This document shows, piece after piece, positions 1-12,631 of a stretch of DNA of 64,000 nucleotides. The translations under genes were made by a program, and so were the position numbers. This DNA comes from Paracamarosporium sp. OC-R06-R3 (taxonomy: Eukaryota; Ascomycota; Dothideomycetes; Pleosporales; Didymosphaeriaceae). A model generated the notes under the pieces. It saw only the letters and a list, made by a program, of their open reading frames with translations. It ran no database searches and was not told the DNA's origin. Position 1 is the stretch's first letter; each line of letters starts with the position of its first letter. The stretch is taken from contig JACVRA010000052.1 in assembly GCA_019828545.1 (NCBI GenBank), positions 62,001 through 126,000 on the forward strand, in the 5' to 3' direction.

Positions 1-1491
1 TGAGTCTATATCTGCTTGGGTACGTTGCAACCTTTCCATGTTTGACACCCTGGCGCTGTGTTCTACACGATCCTCACTACCCTCGTTTTCTGGTTTGCAC
101 AGTAATTTGCGATACTATAGGCTGCATCTCTATGTTTCATGTCAAACTTGATGTATGGGTGGAAACTTACTCCTCTACAGGAATGCCTTCGGGCCTCTTC
201 TGTGGGCGCCGATGAGTGAGGCCTATGGCCGCAAACCATCAATCTTGTTGCCTATATTCGGGCTCACAGTATTCTCCTTCGCCTCTGCCACTGCGAAGGA
301 TATACAAACTCTGCTGATCACCCGCTTTTTCGCCGGAGTATTTGGGGGTGCACCACTCAGCAATGTCGGAGGGGTGATGGCAGATGTCTGGCCACCAACA
401 CAGCGCGGAGCTGCCATGTTGATGTGGGGAATCGCAGTCATCGTCGGACCACTCATTGCACCGGTTGTGGGAGGAGCCCTGGTGGTCAGCATGCCGAGTG
501 TGGGCTGGAGATGGACTGAATATGTGAGTTTCGTTACTGCCTCAAGGCAATGTAGATAGACCACTAACGTTCCCCATCTAGATCACTGGTATCATCCTCT
601 CAGCGACTCTCGTCGCAAGTCTTATATGGGTCGACGAGAGCTTTGCGCCCATCCTCCTCGCTCGCAAAGCCAACAAAATCCGCTTCGAAACTAAAAACTG
701 GGCGATCCACTCGAAGAGCCAGGAGGCTGGTACTTCCTTCAAGGCCATCTCGCAAAAGTACCTCCTCGTCCCAATCGAAATGTTGGTCGACCCTATCTGC
801 TTCTTCATCAACCTTTACGCCGCTTTTTGCTATGCCATCATCTACCTTGCTATCGCCACCTTCCCAATCGAGTTCCAGCAAATCCGCCATTGGAACGCAG
901 TCGTGGGCTCCACACCTTTCATGGCAATCGTCATCGGTGTAGCCTTCGCTGCGGGTATCAACCTCTGGGGTCAGACATACTACCGTAAGCGACTCATAGC
1001 CAACCAAGGGAAGCTTGTACCTGAGGCACGCTTGATGCCTATGATGATTGGGTCGATTTTCTTCGCTGCGGGACTGTTCATCATGGGTTGGACTTCGAAG
1101 TTGAGCATTCATTGGATCGGATTTTGCGTTGGTGCTGCATCGCTTGGGCTTGGATTCTTTACCATCTTCCAAAGCGCGCTCAACTACCTGGTCGACACGT
1201 ATCTCATGATGGCCGCGAGCGCGCTGGCCGCAAACATGTTTATGCGTAGTGTGCTCGCCGCAGCCTTCCCCCTGTTCGCAAATGCCAGTAAGTTTAGAAA
1301 TCGTCAATTCGACAAATTTTACCATATACACTAACACGCTCTCAGTGTTTGACAAACTTGGTCTTGACTGGGGAATGAGTCTTTTAGGTTTCATTGCCAT
1401 CGCTATGATCCCGATCCCGTACCTGTTCTACATCTACGGGAAGAGAATCCGGGCTGTCGGGAAGCGGTCGAAGTTGACGTATATTCCATGA
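1..1491 (+). CDS. MFS transporter, DHA1 (drug/polyamine:H+ antiporter) type, 5' partial
   Basis: The 3' part of a plasma-membrane proton antiporter gene is visible; the start lies left of the window. Exons are up to 19, 181-523, 582-1287 and 1346-1491, with introns 20-180, 524-581 and 1288-1345, giving about 404 codons. The motif APMSEAYGRKPS, after the first visible helices, is the signature loop of the fungal DHA1 family (Tpo/Flr-like). It is followed by further hydrophobic helices, a central cytoplasmic loop (around NKIRFETKNWAIHSK) and a basic C-terminus ending KLTYIP. The family exports polyamines, azoles and other small molecules; the substrate here cannot be read from sequence. The ferric reductase gene follows on the same strand about 500 bases downstream. 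No frame damage is seen. Confidence 0.88.
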
Positions 1492-1992
1492 AGCAGTTCG
1501 TGGAGGCTGCTATGGATGTGCGGCATAGCGGCTCACGTTTCGCCGTCGCCTACTTTCTACACTCCTATAGTAATATCGTCAAGGAATAATCCAGGGATAG
1601 CTAAGTGGATCCACGGTATCGGCCACTGGAAGTTATGTTAATACCAAATAGACACTATGATTAGAACTGAAGCCTGATTGTGACCACTCGCCTTTGTGAT
1701 TCGCTATTCCGTAAGGACGTAATGCGTGATGATGTGGTACAGCTTCACATTGACCGTATATCGTTTATCTGATCCTAATTACAAATTATTCGATGCGACA
1801 AATACTAGCGTTCCCTCATCATCTTCAGGTTCGCGAAAATGAATGTTGATGGTCACAAGGGTGTGTCATTCGTTCACAGCCACCAATACCAAGGCACTTA
1901 CCTCATCCGGCGAGATCCGTGCGCGATCTGATAAGATTCTGCGTCTGCCATTTCCGACCCCCGCCGCTTACACCAACATCGGGACAGTCTTC
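1492..1992. other. Intergenic: MFS terminator and ferric reductase promoter
   Basis: About 500 bases with no gene that I can support. An ATG at 1843 is in frame with the ferric reductase, but using it would add 50 residues ahead of an obvious signal peptide. This stretch is therefore read as promoter and 5' leader. I did not find a convincing iron-regulatory GATA cluster by eye. Confidence 0.5.
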
Positions 1993-4421
1993 ATGCGCAG
2001 CATCGCTTTCGTGCTGCTTCTTTTTACGAGGTCCATATCCGCTCATGTAGCGCTGAGATCCGGAAAGTGGTGCTTTGGAGGCTGTGAAACAGTCGTCAAC
2101 TATGCCAGCTTCAACGATACTGGCCCAGGGTCCAAAAAGGCACGATCATGTGAAGGTACTCTGAGGGCGACATCGCTATACCTATGCATCGATGAGTACT
2201 GCAAGGAATCTGGACGGGCTGCATGGTTGCAGAACGCGAATGAAACGTGCCTGCAGCGGATTAATGCAACTCTGCCACCCTACGATGTTATCGATCAGTA
2301 CGGCCCCGAGGAACGAGCCAGCATCAGACGGTTATCTGCAGATGAAGCCCTCGCATGGCCTAGCCTGCAAGAAATCATAATTCCTGATGAAGACTTGTTC
2401 GAAAGGGCATTCACGACATTGGTATGGCACCCATGTGTCCCGTCACGTGGCATCATCTAAGACTTGTGTTCAGGATGCAGCATATTTCGAGTACGATATC
2501 CATCGTATATATGGGTAAGATGTCCTGCTATCGATATATAACACGGCTTATTGTCATAATAGCTACATTCTGTTCTACTTCTGGGCAGTTGTGATCTCCA
2601 TTGGTATTGGAAGCCGACTTCTATCCCTCATACAAAGTCTTAGGTACCAAGAGTGGCAGCGTGTGTCGACAGAGCCCGATGACTCCAACTACATTCGAAG
2701 CCAATCTGGTAAATTAAGCTGGTCGCGGGCGCTTTTAAGAAGGTACATTACCATACCAGCCGCCTTTAACAACCGTTGTTCTCAGCCTTTCGGTTGGTGC
2801 ACTATCCCAACACGGATCCAAAGTCTTACCATCTTCGCATTCGTACTGCTTAACGTTGTGCTTTGCTCAATAAGCTATCGTTTAACCGATGGAAACCTCT
2901 ACTGGCCCTCCCACCGCGCGCAACTGCTGCGATTCGCATCTGATCGGGCTGGTATCATATCGCTAATCAACTTTCCCCTCATTTGGCTTTTTGGTATGAG
3001 GAACAACACTTTGATGTGGATGACTGGATGGGGCTTCGGCACCTACAACAACTTCCACAGATGGGTGGCTAGGGTAAGCACAGTGCAGGCAATTGTTCAT
3101 TCCATAGGCTGGACCATCATGATATGCGAAAGTAAGCTCAGTGGTTGATATAAATTTCACAAAGATGTTGCTAATCAACTCAGGTGGCGGATGGAAGAAT
3201 CTCATGAGATACTTGACCAAACACTACTTCTGGAATGGAGAGATTGCCACTATTGTGATGTGCGCTCTCCTTGCTTTCTCGGTATATGGGCTACGTCGTA
3301 GCCATTATGAGATCTTTCTCACGTTGCATATCATTTTCTCCGCAATCGTACTCTTAACTATGTACTAGTACGTCACCCGTGTCCCTTCTGGTACAATCTA
3401 CTAAACCACTCATAGCCATGTACTAATTTTCGGGTTATGGGAATGGAATAGCTTTATATACCCGTGCGTTGCCGTATGGGTCTTTGACCGGCTACTTCGG
3501 GGTGCTCGAATCCTGGCATTCAATTCCCGTTTTTGGAACACAAAAGCCACCGCGACTTACGACCCGAACTCGCACCTGGTCACCATGCGTATCCCTTGCA
3601 ATAAATCATGGATCAAGCCACAGCCCGGAACATACTACTACATCTACGTGCTCGACGATCTTCTCTACGCGCACCAAAACCACCCATTCACTCTCGCCTA
3701 CGTCAGCACCGACATCGAGCGTCCAGACCTCCAGCTTCCGCTGAGCCCCCTCTCAGACCGTCCGTCCGCACACCGCGCCGAATCCAGCGACTCCTCCGAA
3801 TCAGACGCCCTACTCCAGTCAACGACGTCCGTCTCGAAACCTCCCTCTCTTGTCTTCCTCATCAGACCGTACGATGGCTTCACATCGCGTCTAGCCAAGC
3901 GAGCAGCAACACACCGAACGTCCCTCCGCGTACTGGTCGAAGGACCCTATGGTCATACTGTGCCTCTCCGCACCTTCACGAACGTCCTGTTTATGGTGGG
4001 TGGCACGGGTATCGCGGTCCCACTCTCGCATCTCTCCAATCTTCTGTCCGAAAACTCAAGTGTCATCCATTTACGCATCGTCTGGGCCGTCCGAGAGCAT
4101 GCGTTTCTCGCGTCGGTACTGCGTGAGTTTCGCGCGCTGCTTGACGATGAGCGAGTTGAACTAGAGGTGCACGTTACGCAAGATGTTGAGAACAAAGACG
4201 ATGTGCCGGCGGATGGTTTGAAGAGAGTGAAGTTGATGCCGGGTAGGCCGGCTGTGCACAACGTGGTGGAAGACGTTGCGAGGGATGCAGGCCAAGAGGG
4301 ACTTGCCGTTGTGGCGTGTGGGCCTGCAAGGATGGCTGACGAAACGAGGAAGGCGTGCGTTGATATGTTAGGACGAGGGTTTAGAGGTGTGGAGTATTTT
4401 GAGGAAAGCTTCAAATGGTGA
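1993..4421 (+). CDS. Ferric-chelate reductase (FRE family), heme and FAD/NADPH transmembrane reductase
   Basis: This enzyme reduces ferric chelates outside the cell with electrons passed from cytosolic NADPH through FAD and two hemes. Exons are 1993-2421, 2474-2514, 2563-3131, 3184-3367 and 3416-4421, giving 742 residues, the usual length. The start at 1993 gives a signal peptide (MRSIAFVLLLFTRSISA), followed by a Cys-containing external domain typical of fungal FREs. Heme ligands are visible as two His pairs, each with 13 residues between: HRW...VHS in the fourth helix region and LHII...YHV in the next. HPFT marks the FAD site. GPYG, GGTGIAVPLSH and CGPARMAD mark NADPH binding, and the protein ends in the family-typical ESFKW. 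A Ser-rich insert lies between the FAD and NADPH parts. Iron is the usual substrate; copper reduction is also known in the family. Confidence 0.92.
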
Positions 4422-4701
4422 GGGGCGATAGATGTATTTTATCTACACGATCAAGATGGATGTTTAATAGATAGACGTTTCAAAGGCTTTGTTTAAGAGC
4501 ATGTTCAACAACACCCCTTTGGAACGATTCGTGTCCGCCAGCATCTTTAATACATGAAAATAACCTACAATAGACCAAAAATATCACGTTAGAAGCCACT
4601 TGGGTTTTCCGGTCACAGAATAGGGCAAAGTCCTTCTTGATAGAATGCACTGCATTAGGCACTCGGGGGTATCGTATCTACATAATCCTTGCTTCTCCAC
4701 T

Positions 4702-5782
4702 TTACGGCGTCTCCGTTCCAGCAACCTGCTTCACAAACTCCTTACCCTTGTTCAGTGAGTCCTTCACCAGTGAAGCCAAGCCCCAGTAGTCAAACGCCAC
4801 GGCAATACCCGCGTAGCCCTGCTGGATCAGCATAGGGACCAAATCTGGCGTTTGCGCCGCGCTATTAATCGTGTTAGCGCTAGTTCATGACGTTGATTGA
4901 TGCTCAAAGAAAAGAGAATCACATACCCAAACAATGCCAAGCCGTTCGTCTTTGCCGCAGTCACCAGCTTAGTCATCGCAGCAACAAATGTCGGGTGCGG
5001 CTCGCCGCCTAACTTGAGCGGCAGTCCCGCGCTGATCATGTAGTCACCTGGACCAAACATGAGCCCGTGGATGCCAGGCACGGCAGCAATCTCCTCGACG
5101 TTTTCGATGCCGCGAACGGTCTCGACCTGCGGGATGACGCAGACGTGGCGGTTAGAGGTAGCGATGTTGAACTGATCATTAGGGTAGAGAGATGCGTCTG
5201 AGACGCCCGGGGTGAAGATCCAGGGAGAGAAGGAGCGCTTTCCGATGGGGGCATAGTAGATTTTCTGGATGAAGTCCTTGACGTCTTGAGCAGACTCCAC
5301 ATCTGGGATGACGATGCCCGAAGCGCCGGCGTCGAGGGCGGTGATGAGGGAGACTTCGTCGTGCTTAGGGACGCGGACTACGACTGCGGCTTTGCCTTCC
5401 GAGTGGGCTTGGGCGGCGTGGACGGCGCTGTTACTGTTAGATCGTTCTCCCTAAGGCTTGGTTCTTGCAGATCATCACTCCGAATGTGGAGTTCCTGCAA
5501 GATGAATTTGGCTTACTCAAACAACGTCAATCGGTCAAAGATACCATGCTGCACATCAAGCCAGATGAAGTCAGGCTTGGTAGAGGCGAGGATCTTGGTC
5601 ACGAAGGTGTTGGGGATACCTTGCGCAACACCAAGAAGTGTCTTGCTCTTGTCTGCCTGAGCATCCTTGAGGGCCTGCTTCAAGTTGGCGGGATAGGTGA
5701 GTAGCGCAGCGCGGTAAGGAGCGGGCGTGTGCAGGTCAGGCTGCTCGCTGAACGGAACGAAGGGGGCCTCTTGTCCACTCAT
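4702..5782 (-). CDS. HpcH/HpaI-family aldolase (2-keto-3-deoxy acid aldolase type)
   Basis: This is a metal-dependent class II pyruvate aldolase fold, family members of which cleave 4-hydroxy-2-oxo acids to pyruvate or oxaloacetate plus an aldehyde. Exons on the minus strand are 5782-5517, 5427-4927 and 4861-4702, giving 308 residues. Visible family motifs are WLDVQHGIFDRLT (active-site His), VVVRVPKHD, GASGIVIPDVES, VIPQVETVRGIENVEEIAAVPG (metal-binding Glu) and GLMFGPGDYMISAG (metal-binding Asp). The end FDYWGLASLV is also typical. The start at 5782 is the ATG before SGQEAPFVPF. The substrate is not resolved: the keto-deoxy-sugar acid and 4-hydroxy-2-oxoheptanedioate subgroups look alike at this level. 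It converges with the ferric reductase gene, 280 bases away, with no sign of shared function. Confidence 0.9.
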
Positions 5783-7145
5783 TCTGGCGGTTTTGTTTTG
5801 CTTGCAGGAAGAAGGTATATGTGGGGAAGAAATGATAGGTCTAGTTGGTTGTAGGCAAGGCGGGGGAAGCAGATGAGCTTCTCTCAATTGCGAACAAACC
5901 CATCTTTATACCCACCCCGCGGCTCCAACCGGGGGTAACGGACGTGCTGACGTTCAGTACGCCTGCCGCTCGTCACCGCCAGTCTCGAGTGTGGGCGGAC
6001 GAAAGCGTACATCGTCAAGCCGCCAAGTGTTGGGCTAGGTACCTGAGCACGTCTCACAACGCGTAACGTTGGTGTGGGCGCACTAGCGCTTATCTTTCGA
6101 CAGCCCTGCCTAGTGGGTCGTATACCATGCCTTGCCGTATGGAGTTAATGAGGGGGAGCTGCGAATTGATCGCGACCGTACCGTCGTGCCGCTAGAGGCA
6201 TAGCATAGTAGTGTTAACGCAAGAATCTTCAGAACTAAAGCTCGCTTACCTCAGATACACTTATACCTAGAAGTAGTAAGATCTATGATTCAAGTCAACG
6301 AGCCGCGCAGGATCCGAGATGTTGTCAGGCCCAAAGGTTCTGGAATTATGTACCGTGGTAGGGATGTCGTATTGGCATCTGGCGTAGGCAGGTCAGCTCG
6401 CTAGATGATTTGTCGCTTGTAGAAGTCCAATGAATTGGTAATTAGCGCGTCGATGCTACGTCTCAGCGGTGTGGAGTAGGGGCCACAAACGAGAGGGTGA
6501 ATATTGAGCCGCTTGCTAACTCCGTAGGCTATGTCCGACCCTGCATGCTTCTCGTGCAACTTTACCATGCTGTGTAACGTGTAAAATCTCCTATTGCCGC
6601 TGCGTTCCACCTCCCTCGGGCGGATGTTCGTGCGGTCCAAATATAATCGGCCCATACAATTCCGCGCATCGGAACCACCGGAGGCCGACACGGCGGCAGT
6701 AGTATGCGACGACGTTGTGGGGGCGGCATCGCTGTCTATCATCCCAAGCTCTCTACAAAGCCTTCATCAGCAGCCTCCGAAAATTGCACCGGGGGACGGC
6801 TTGTTTGCCAAGACGTGGCGGAATGTTGCCAAACATATGCTGTGGAGTATTCAGGGCGCGGAGCCGCGGGAACGCGCTGATAAGAGTCTGTCGTAAGCCC
6901 TGAAGTAAGCACCATGGCGGCTAAGCCCCCGCCTGCATCAGCATCAACGAAATATACGAAGAGGTCGGCGCCATGTCATACCGCGGGTGAACGTGGCATG
7001 CAATTGCAGGCCCAGGCTGCCGTTTTGCGGATTGTGTACGGATAAGATGCACGTCTCAGAGAATACATGTCTGTTTCGAAGTATGGAATTGCATGGAACA
7101 TCTAATAGTCAGCACTCGCCGCGGAGGACCGTACGCTGCAAACAA
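5783..7145. other. Intergenic, 1.36 kb, no gene recognised
   Basis: The stretch lies upstream of the aldolase and downstream of the phosphate transporter. Both strands have only short unrelated reading frames (longest about 113 codons near 6401-6742). None shows a domain, signal peptide or usable splice pattern. No repeat or RNA gene is seen. Confidence 0.5.
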
Positions 7146-9271
7146 TCAGTCCTCTTCTTGCGCCCTCTGCTTATTCAACTCATCCAATACTTTCTTCCCA
7201 CCTGCTAAGACCTCCAGCGTCCTGCTTTTCCCGTCATGATCCCGGGTCTCTGGAACGAGGAAATACGTGACGACCGCGCCGGCAATCATGAACGCTGACA
7301 TTACTTGCAGTACATGTCCGAAGTTTTGACGCTCCCAGTCGTACCGTTCCTCCTGCGAGTTGGACTTGAAGGAGTAGGCGAGGAAGACTTGAACTAGCCA
7401 AGAGCCTAGTTTACCTGCTGCGGCTGCGATGCCATGCGCGGTACAGCGGTAGCGTGTGGGGAAGATCTCGGCAGGAATCTAAGACGTGTTAGTTAAGACT
7501 TTTTTTGGCTTGGCCAATAAGGCTTACTATAAACGTGGTGACGTTTGGTCCGAGATTGAAAGCTATTTGCGAAAGAACGTAAAGGACAATCAGGCCGGAG
7601 CGGCTGCTGTCGAGAAGCTTGGTCCAGGCGCTACCTGTGACAATGAAGAGCAGAAAGAGAACCAGAAATCCCCAGAACTGGACCACTTTTGGGCTCGCAT
7701 AGCGAATGACCTTTATCATCGCGGCACCACCAATCACTGCACCAATTGAGACCATGATGAGCGTATGTAAACTGTTGTCACGCAGGGACGCGAATACTGA
7801 AGATGCAGAGTTGTCCGAGTCAGGATTTTGCCAAATGTGACGGACTATATCAGGAGAAGAAAGTCCCAGACCATAAAAGGCAAAATCCAGGAAAAGCCAT
7901 GAGAGGGAGGTTCCAAGCAGATATTGCCAGTTGCCTTGGGCGATGAAGAAATCCTTTGCATCAGCCCAAGAGGCAAGCGGGGGCACTAAATGTCAATTAG
8001 TCTCCGACTTGCATCGCGTTGATATTTATAATCACTAACCATAACTAGGGTCATTGGGTGGCAGTTGAACATGCTGGTAAGAGGTCGGACGTTGGCGGAC
8101 AGAGCTGGGGCGGCGCTCGGACTCGCTGTCACTACCAACCACCTCGTCAGGCGCAATTTCGGATGACGTTGAGACCCTCGACAGGCCAGGTCCATCTACA
8201 GTCGGGCTGGTGGGTAGCATTTCTAATTCGCCTCCTTCTGCATCTGCATCAGGACCACCAAAATAATCCTTCGTATCTTCGAACACCGTGTGGACATTTC
8301 GTAAGATATCAAGCTTGTAGCGAGGCGACTCTGGGATGGTGAAGCGGAAAGCCAGAGCAATCATTGCTGGAACCATGCCTAAAAGCAGAAGTGCAAAGTC
8401 AGCCAAGAAATATCCACTCGACTCCTGAGATTTACGTACCGATGCCTACAACAATCCTCCATAATCGGTCAATGGCCTTGAAGCACTGCAGACCATCTTC
8501 ACCGGCAGGACATCCTGGGTGTACTGCGGTGATCTGGGATCTGAACCCCTCAACGGCCGCCAAGGAAAGTACATTAGCAAGTAGTTGACCAATGGGCTGT
8601 GCGAAAAAGACCCAACTCAGCATCCTGGCGCGATGTTTCCTAGGCGCAAACTCGGCTGTAATCACAGCGCTCAAAGGATAATCGGCTCCAATTCCTAAGC
8701 CCATGATGGTTCGCCATGCGATTAACCACCCACCCACAGCCATGCTGTTCTTCTCACCATTGGAGCTCATTATCATCAAGAAGGTCCCCGCGATGACGAT
8801 GACCAGCTCAAGCCCATACATCTTTCTTCGACCGAGCTGATCGGCCGCAACACCAAAGGCTACTTGACCGATCATGGTACCGGCAAGGGTTGAGCACATC
8901 AGGGCAGTCTTGACTGAAGATGGAAGCTGTGGTGTGCCATCACTATCGACGTTATGAGGCCAATAAACATAGCCAATCATAGGAGTGACGACATTGAGGC
9001 AGAAGAGAGCGAACGAATCTGTCAAGAAGCCGATTCCGGCTACTACGACGACCCACGCTTGGAACGGTGCCGAATCTATCGTCTGAAGCGCCCATCTACG
9101 ACGCTTAGTTGCCTGCAGTGGTATTCAGTATGTGCATGCAACAACAGGGGAGAAGAGAGTATCGAGAAAGCACAGTGCACTTACTGGAACACCTTCGTCA
9201 CCTCTGGTCAGATCTTCGATACCTAAATGGTGGCCTCTCATCGGGCGGCTGAGCCATTTGCGGAGACCCAT
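7146..9271 (-). CDS. PHO84-like inorganic phosphate:H+ symporter (MFS)
   Basis: This is a twelve-helix major facilitator of the phosphate:proton symporter family, expected at the plasma membrane. Minus-strand exons are 9271-9185, 9112-8440, 8378-8040, 7985-7528 and 7478-7146, giving 629 residues. Family features in order are IDSAPFQAW with AGIGFLTDSF in helix 1, DQLGRRKMYG in the loop after helix 2, GLGIGADYPLSAV in helix 4, and FTIPESPRY with DTKDYFGG opening the long central loop. Then come FYGLGLSSPDIV in helix 7, GPNVTTFIIPAEIFPTRYR in helices 10-11 and FLVPETRD after helix 12. The central loop is Ser/Pro rich, and the tail after helix 12 is hydrophilic. The helix-4 motif normally reads GxGGDYPLS; here the second Gly is Ala. 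It could be a paralogue with altered affinity or substrate. Confidence 0.92.
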
Positions 9272-10261
9272 GGCTAAGTTCTATGTGAAACCACGTGACA
9301 CTACGAATTGGAGGAATGGAGGAATGGAAGAATGGCAGATGCAACGGCAGGGTGAAAACCCAAAGGGGGGGATTATCTGCGCGCTCGCAGTGTGATGCGT
9401 GTGTTGTGCGGCTTCTTCTGCGGAGCCATCCTTCATATGGTGGGCGCGAATCGCACCTCAGCCACCTCTCAAATCAGGCTACAGAAGGGAGGACATGGCC
9501 CAAGGCTCAATTAACAGACCGGTGAGCCATGCAGGGTAGCGTGGATGCTCGTATTGTTGTTAGGGGGTTGGCAGCCTTCCTACATCCAGCATCAAGCACC
9601 GCCGCAGGGCGCGTCGAAGCCTCATTCCGCAGCCAAATTGTCTCGTATTCACGGTAAATCTTCTCGGACAGTCGTCGGCGGGCTGTGGTTCAATGTCATA
9701 GCCGGCAAATGAAGGGTTCCACGCGAGGCACGAGGCACGGTCTGGTCTGCAGGTACGCGTTGGAATACTAGACGAGGGGCGACGAAGCCTTGGACGGAGG
9801 AACGCGCTCGAAATACACGATACTCGTCATGGACGCGAGTGGATGGTGGTAGGGGATGAGTTGACGTTCCAGGAGCACCGACGCCCCCACGTGCAGCGAT
9901 GCGCCCTCTCATTGACTGATTCGCCGACAGCCACACCAAGCGCCACATGCCCGCAACACGAGACTCTCCCTCACCCCTCAGGCGCTCTGGATCGCACCAT
10001 GGACTTGGGGCTGTCTGTCCTGCAGGCCGATGCAGCAGGCAATACCGCTGCGCCTCGTCCGTGTGGATGCGTTTCCCACGCGGGCGGGTAGGGATGGGCG
10101 TCCCAGCACGGCCCCCGAGCCAGCAACTACAACATCCCTCGACCGGCTCGGGAGCTTGCTCATGCGACAGCCTTCTCTGTTGCGCTCTCCTTCCCGTTGC
10201 ATGAGAGCAAGCCACCCCGGGGTAAAACTGCGCTCGAGCGCGGCCCGCAGAGCCAGTAGTG
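9272..10261. other. Divergent intergenic region between the phosphate symporter and the 10.3 kb gene
   Basis: About 990 bases holding two outward-facing promoters. A short imperfect GGAATGGA-type tandem repeat lies at about 9305-9334. The region from 9650 to 10250 is GC-rich and open in several frames on both strands, with low-complexity translations. I read those as chance frames, not genes. Confidence 0.5.
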
Positions 10262-12631
10262 ATGTCGTTCGGCTTCAGTCCCTCTGATGTCGTGAAGCTT
10301 GTCCAAGTCTCCACTCGTGTCTATCTTGCGTTCAAAGGTGAGTCCGGCCGTTTTGACGTTGCTTTTGGTACCGCTGGCTGACAGTGCACAGATGCAAACG
10401 ACAACTCGGAAACGCAGGTCTCAGGCCTCGTCCGCGAGTTCACCTCTTTCCATCATTGTCTGCTCGAGCTTAGTGAACTGATGAAAGAATACGGCAAGCC
10501 GCTGCCGTTCCCATACCTGGATTTCCAGGAGACTCTCAAACGATGTGAAGAGACGATTGAGCCATACGCGAATCATCTCGTCGATAGAAAGATGAGCATG
10601 AGGAAGTTCGTCTATACCATTCGGTATATTGGGAAAGAGAAAGAGATCTCGAATCTGAGGACGGTCATCATGGGCCATTACCAGGCGCTCCAGATGTGTA
10701 TCTCATTCCTACAACTGTAAGTCATTTCTCCTGTAGCACTGGGATACGGGTTCGTGCTTGCGGCCTGTGATCCTAATGGTCCATGCGGACATACCTGTGC
10801 CCCCGCACCGGTGTGCTGATCGCACATGCTGACAGTAGACAGGCGTTTACACTTGGAGGCGACCAAACAAACGCAAAGATTACTAGATCTTACTCCGTTC
10901 CGCTCCGTCAGCTTTGGTGGCCATGCGTACACGACAAACGCTATCGGTAGCTCTTCGCGCACCGCGCCCAACGCATTGCCCGCGCCGTCAGAAGCAGATG
11001 AATTGTATAAAGACTGGCTGATATTTAGCCGATGGTTAAAAAACGAGGACGAGCGCCTCGCAATCGAAAATGGTAGCTCGGCACGGCCATCGTCTTGGGG
11101 AGCCACGCCCGCCGCAACACAAAACGGAGATGAACAGACAGCAGCAGTGCTGTATCATCTTCGACGGGAGCTGGAGGACGCAATAATGATCGAAGAAAAT
11201 CGTGCAAAGAGGATGGCTGTGGAAAGAAGGACCAATCTTGCACCCAGTGATGCTGTCCGCCAAGAAATGATGAACTTGCCGCGTGTTCCTCAAAGGACAG
11301 GTACTGTACAGACACTCAATTCAGACTTCTCGGAAAGCTTTGCAGGGTTTCAAAATCGTGGCTCAATGAGCGACTCCATGCAGACCGTGCGGCCAGGCCT
11401 CACCACACCACCGCCTTGTACCTCCCCAGCTAGCAGCCCACAGATCCCACAGTCGTACTTCGATGCTGTCGATTGGGGGTCTGTTTCTGAAGCTCCATCG
11501 TTCCCGGGAGTGCGCACTTCATCGATGTCCACGACCCGGTCCAGTTTCAGTCAGTCGCCGGATTCTCGCTTGTCAGTACCCGGAATAGGTGTCAGCACGG
11601 CGGGTACCACGCCCGAGGATGCGGGACAACCTTTACGACGAAAAATCTCGGCAGCGTCACTGCTGAGCATTGCACTGGGTCCTGGGGCTTTGCAATGGAA
11701 TAAGCTGTGTCGTAAGGCTGTGGTGGAGCGAGTAACTGTGCAAGGATCCGAGAGTAGAGAGTGCGACCTACACTGGCGGTACCGTGAGGATGCGGGTATC
11801 TCGATCCGGTCCGTTTATCGTTCGGGTAGTAGCAAGGAGGTCAAGGTTTGGATTACGCAGCATTTTCCTGCAACCGGGCCCAGCATCCCCTTGACGACAT
11901 CATTCCTCGATGGTGATGTAGCAATCGACTTTCCCAGGAGCTCGTTTGGGCGACTCGAGAAGAGATGCACAGACATCAAGTACTTGATATCAGACGCGGC
12001 GTCGAGTAAGAAGCTGCAGACGTTGCTGTATACCAACAACGGCAAGGAGGAAGCGGAGCTGCTGTACGACCGCCCAATATTGACCATATCGTCGAACCTC
12101 AACAAACCAGAATGCCGCGGCAAAAATGTAAGATTATGGAAGAAGACCGAAGTGCATCTCGGGCTGAACGGCCTGGAATCTATGGACGTGCTGTTGCTGC
12201 TTTTCTACACTAGCGCGTTGCCGGAAGAGAAGGCGCACTGGGTGGAAGAGCCACATCACGTGTTCCAATGGCTCGACGACTCGACGTACAACAAGAGCTC
12301 GGACAAGCTGCAGCTCGTCTTCTCCAAGGAGCCGGGCAAGTGGACCCGTGACAAGGTATTCCGGAGGCCGTCTAGATCGTCCGAGGCCGGAGAGGGCGAC
12401 GGCGAGAGGCCAGGCCTGCATCGCGCAGGCACAAGAACGTCCATGGCATCGACGTCGGCGGTCAGCGTAAGCTCAGCGCCATCGTCCGTCTTCAGCAACA
12501 AGCAGAGAAAGGGCGTGGGGGCCACCTTGAACCGGTTCGGCTACTCGGAGCTCGAGATCAAGTTCCAGAGCAAGAGCGACCGCGGCGCGTTCCTGGACAT
12601 CTGGAAGAAGCATGTCAAGGGGCTTGTGTAG
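10262..12631 (+). CDS. Uncharacterised protein with a fungal STAND-type (SesA/HeLo-like) N-terminus
   Basis: The function is not known. Exons are 10262-10337, 10392-10716 and 10843-12631, giving 729 residues. The start MSFGFSPSDVVKLVQVSTR and the following helical region of about 140 residues resemble the N-terminal domain found on many fungal NLR/STAND proteins and lone relatives. No P-loop, NACHT, NB-ARC or repeat domain follows. After it comes a Ser/Pro/Thr-rich stretch (residues about 220-400, with many SS, TTP and SPDS runs), then a more ordered C-terminal half with alternating hydrophobic strands and a final basic end, DIWKKHVKGLV. The first intron is 54 bases and the second 126. The N-terminal assignment rests on general resemblance; a cytoplasmic signalling or scaffold role is only a guess. 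Confidence 0.8.

Noticed and set aside
1843..1992. Upstream in-frame ATG as the start of the ferric reductase
   Set aside because: It would bury a strong signal peptide 50 residues inside the protein; the ATG at 1993 fits the family better.
9649..10314. A 221-codon minus-strand frame with parallel plus-strand frames
   Set aside because: GC-rich sequence open in several frames at once; low-complexity translation, no domain, and it overlaps the start of the 10.3 kb gene.
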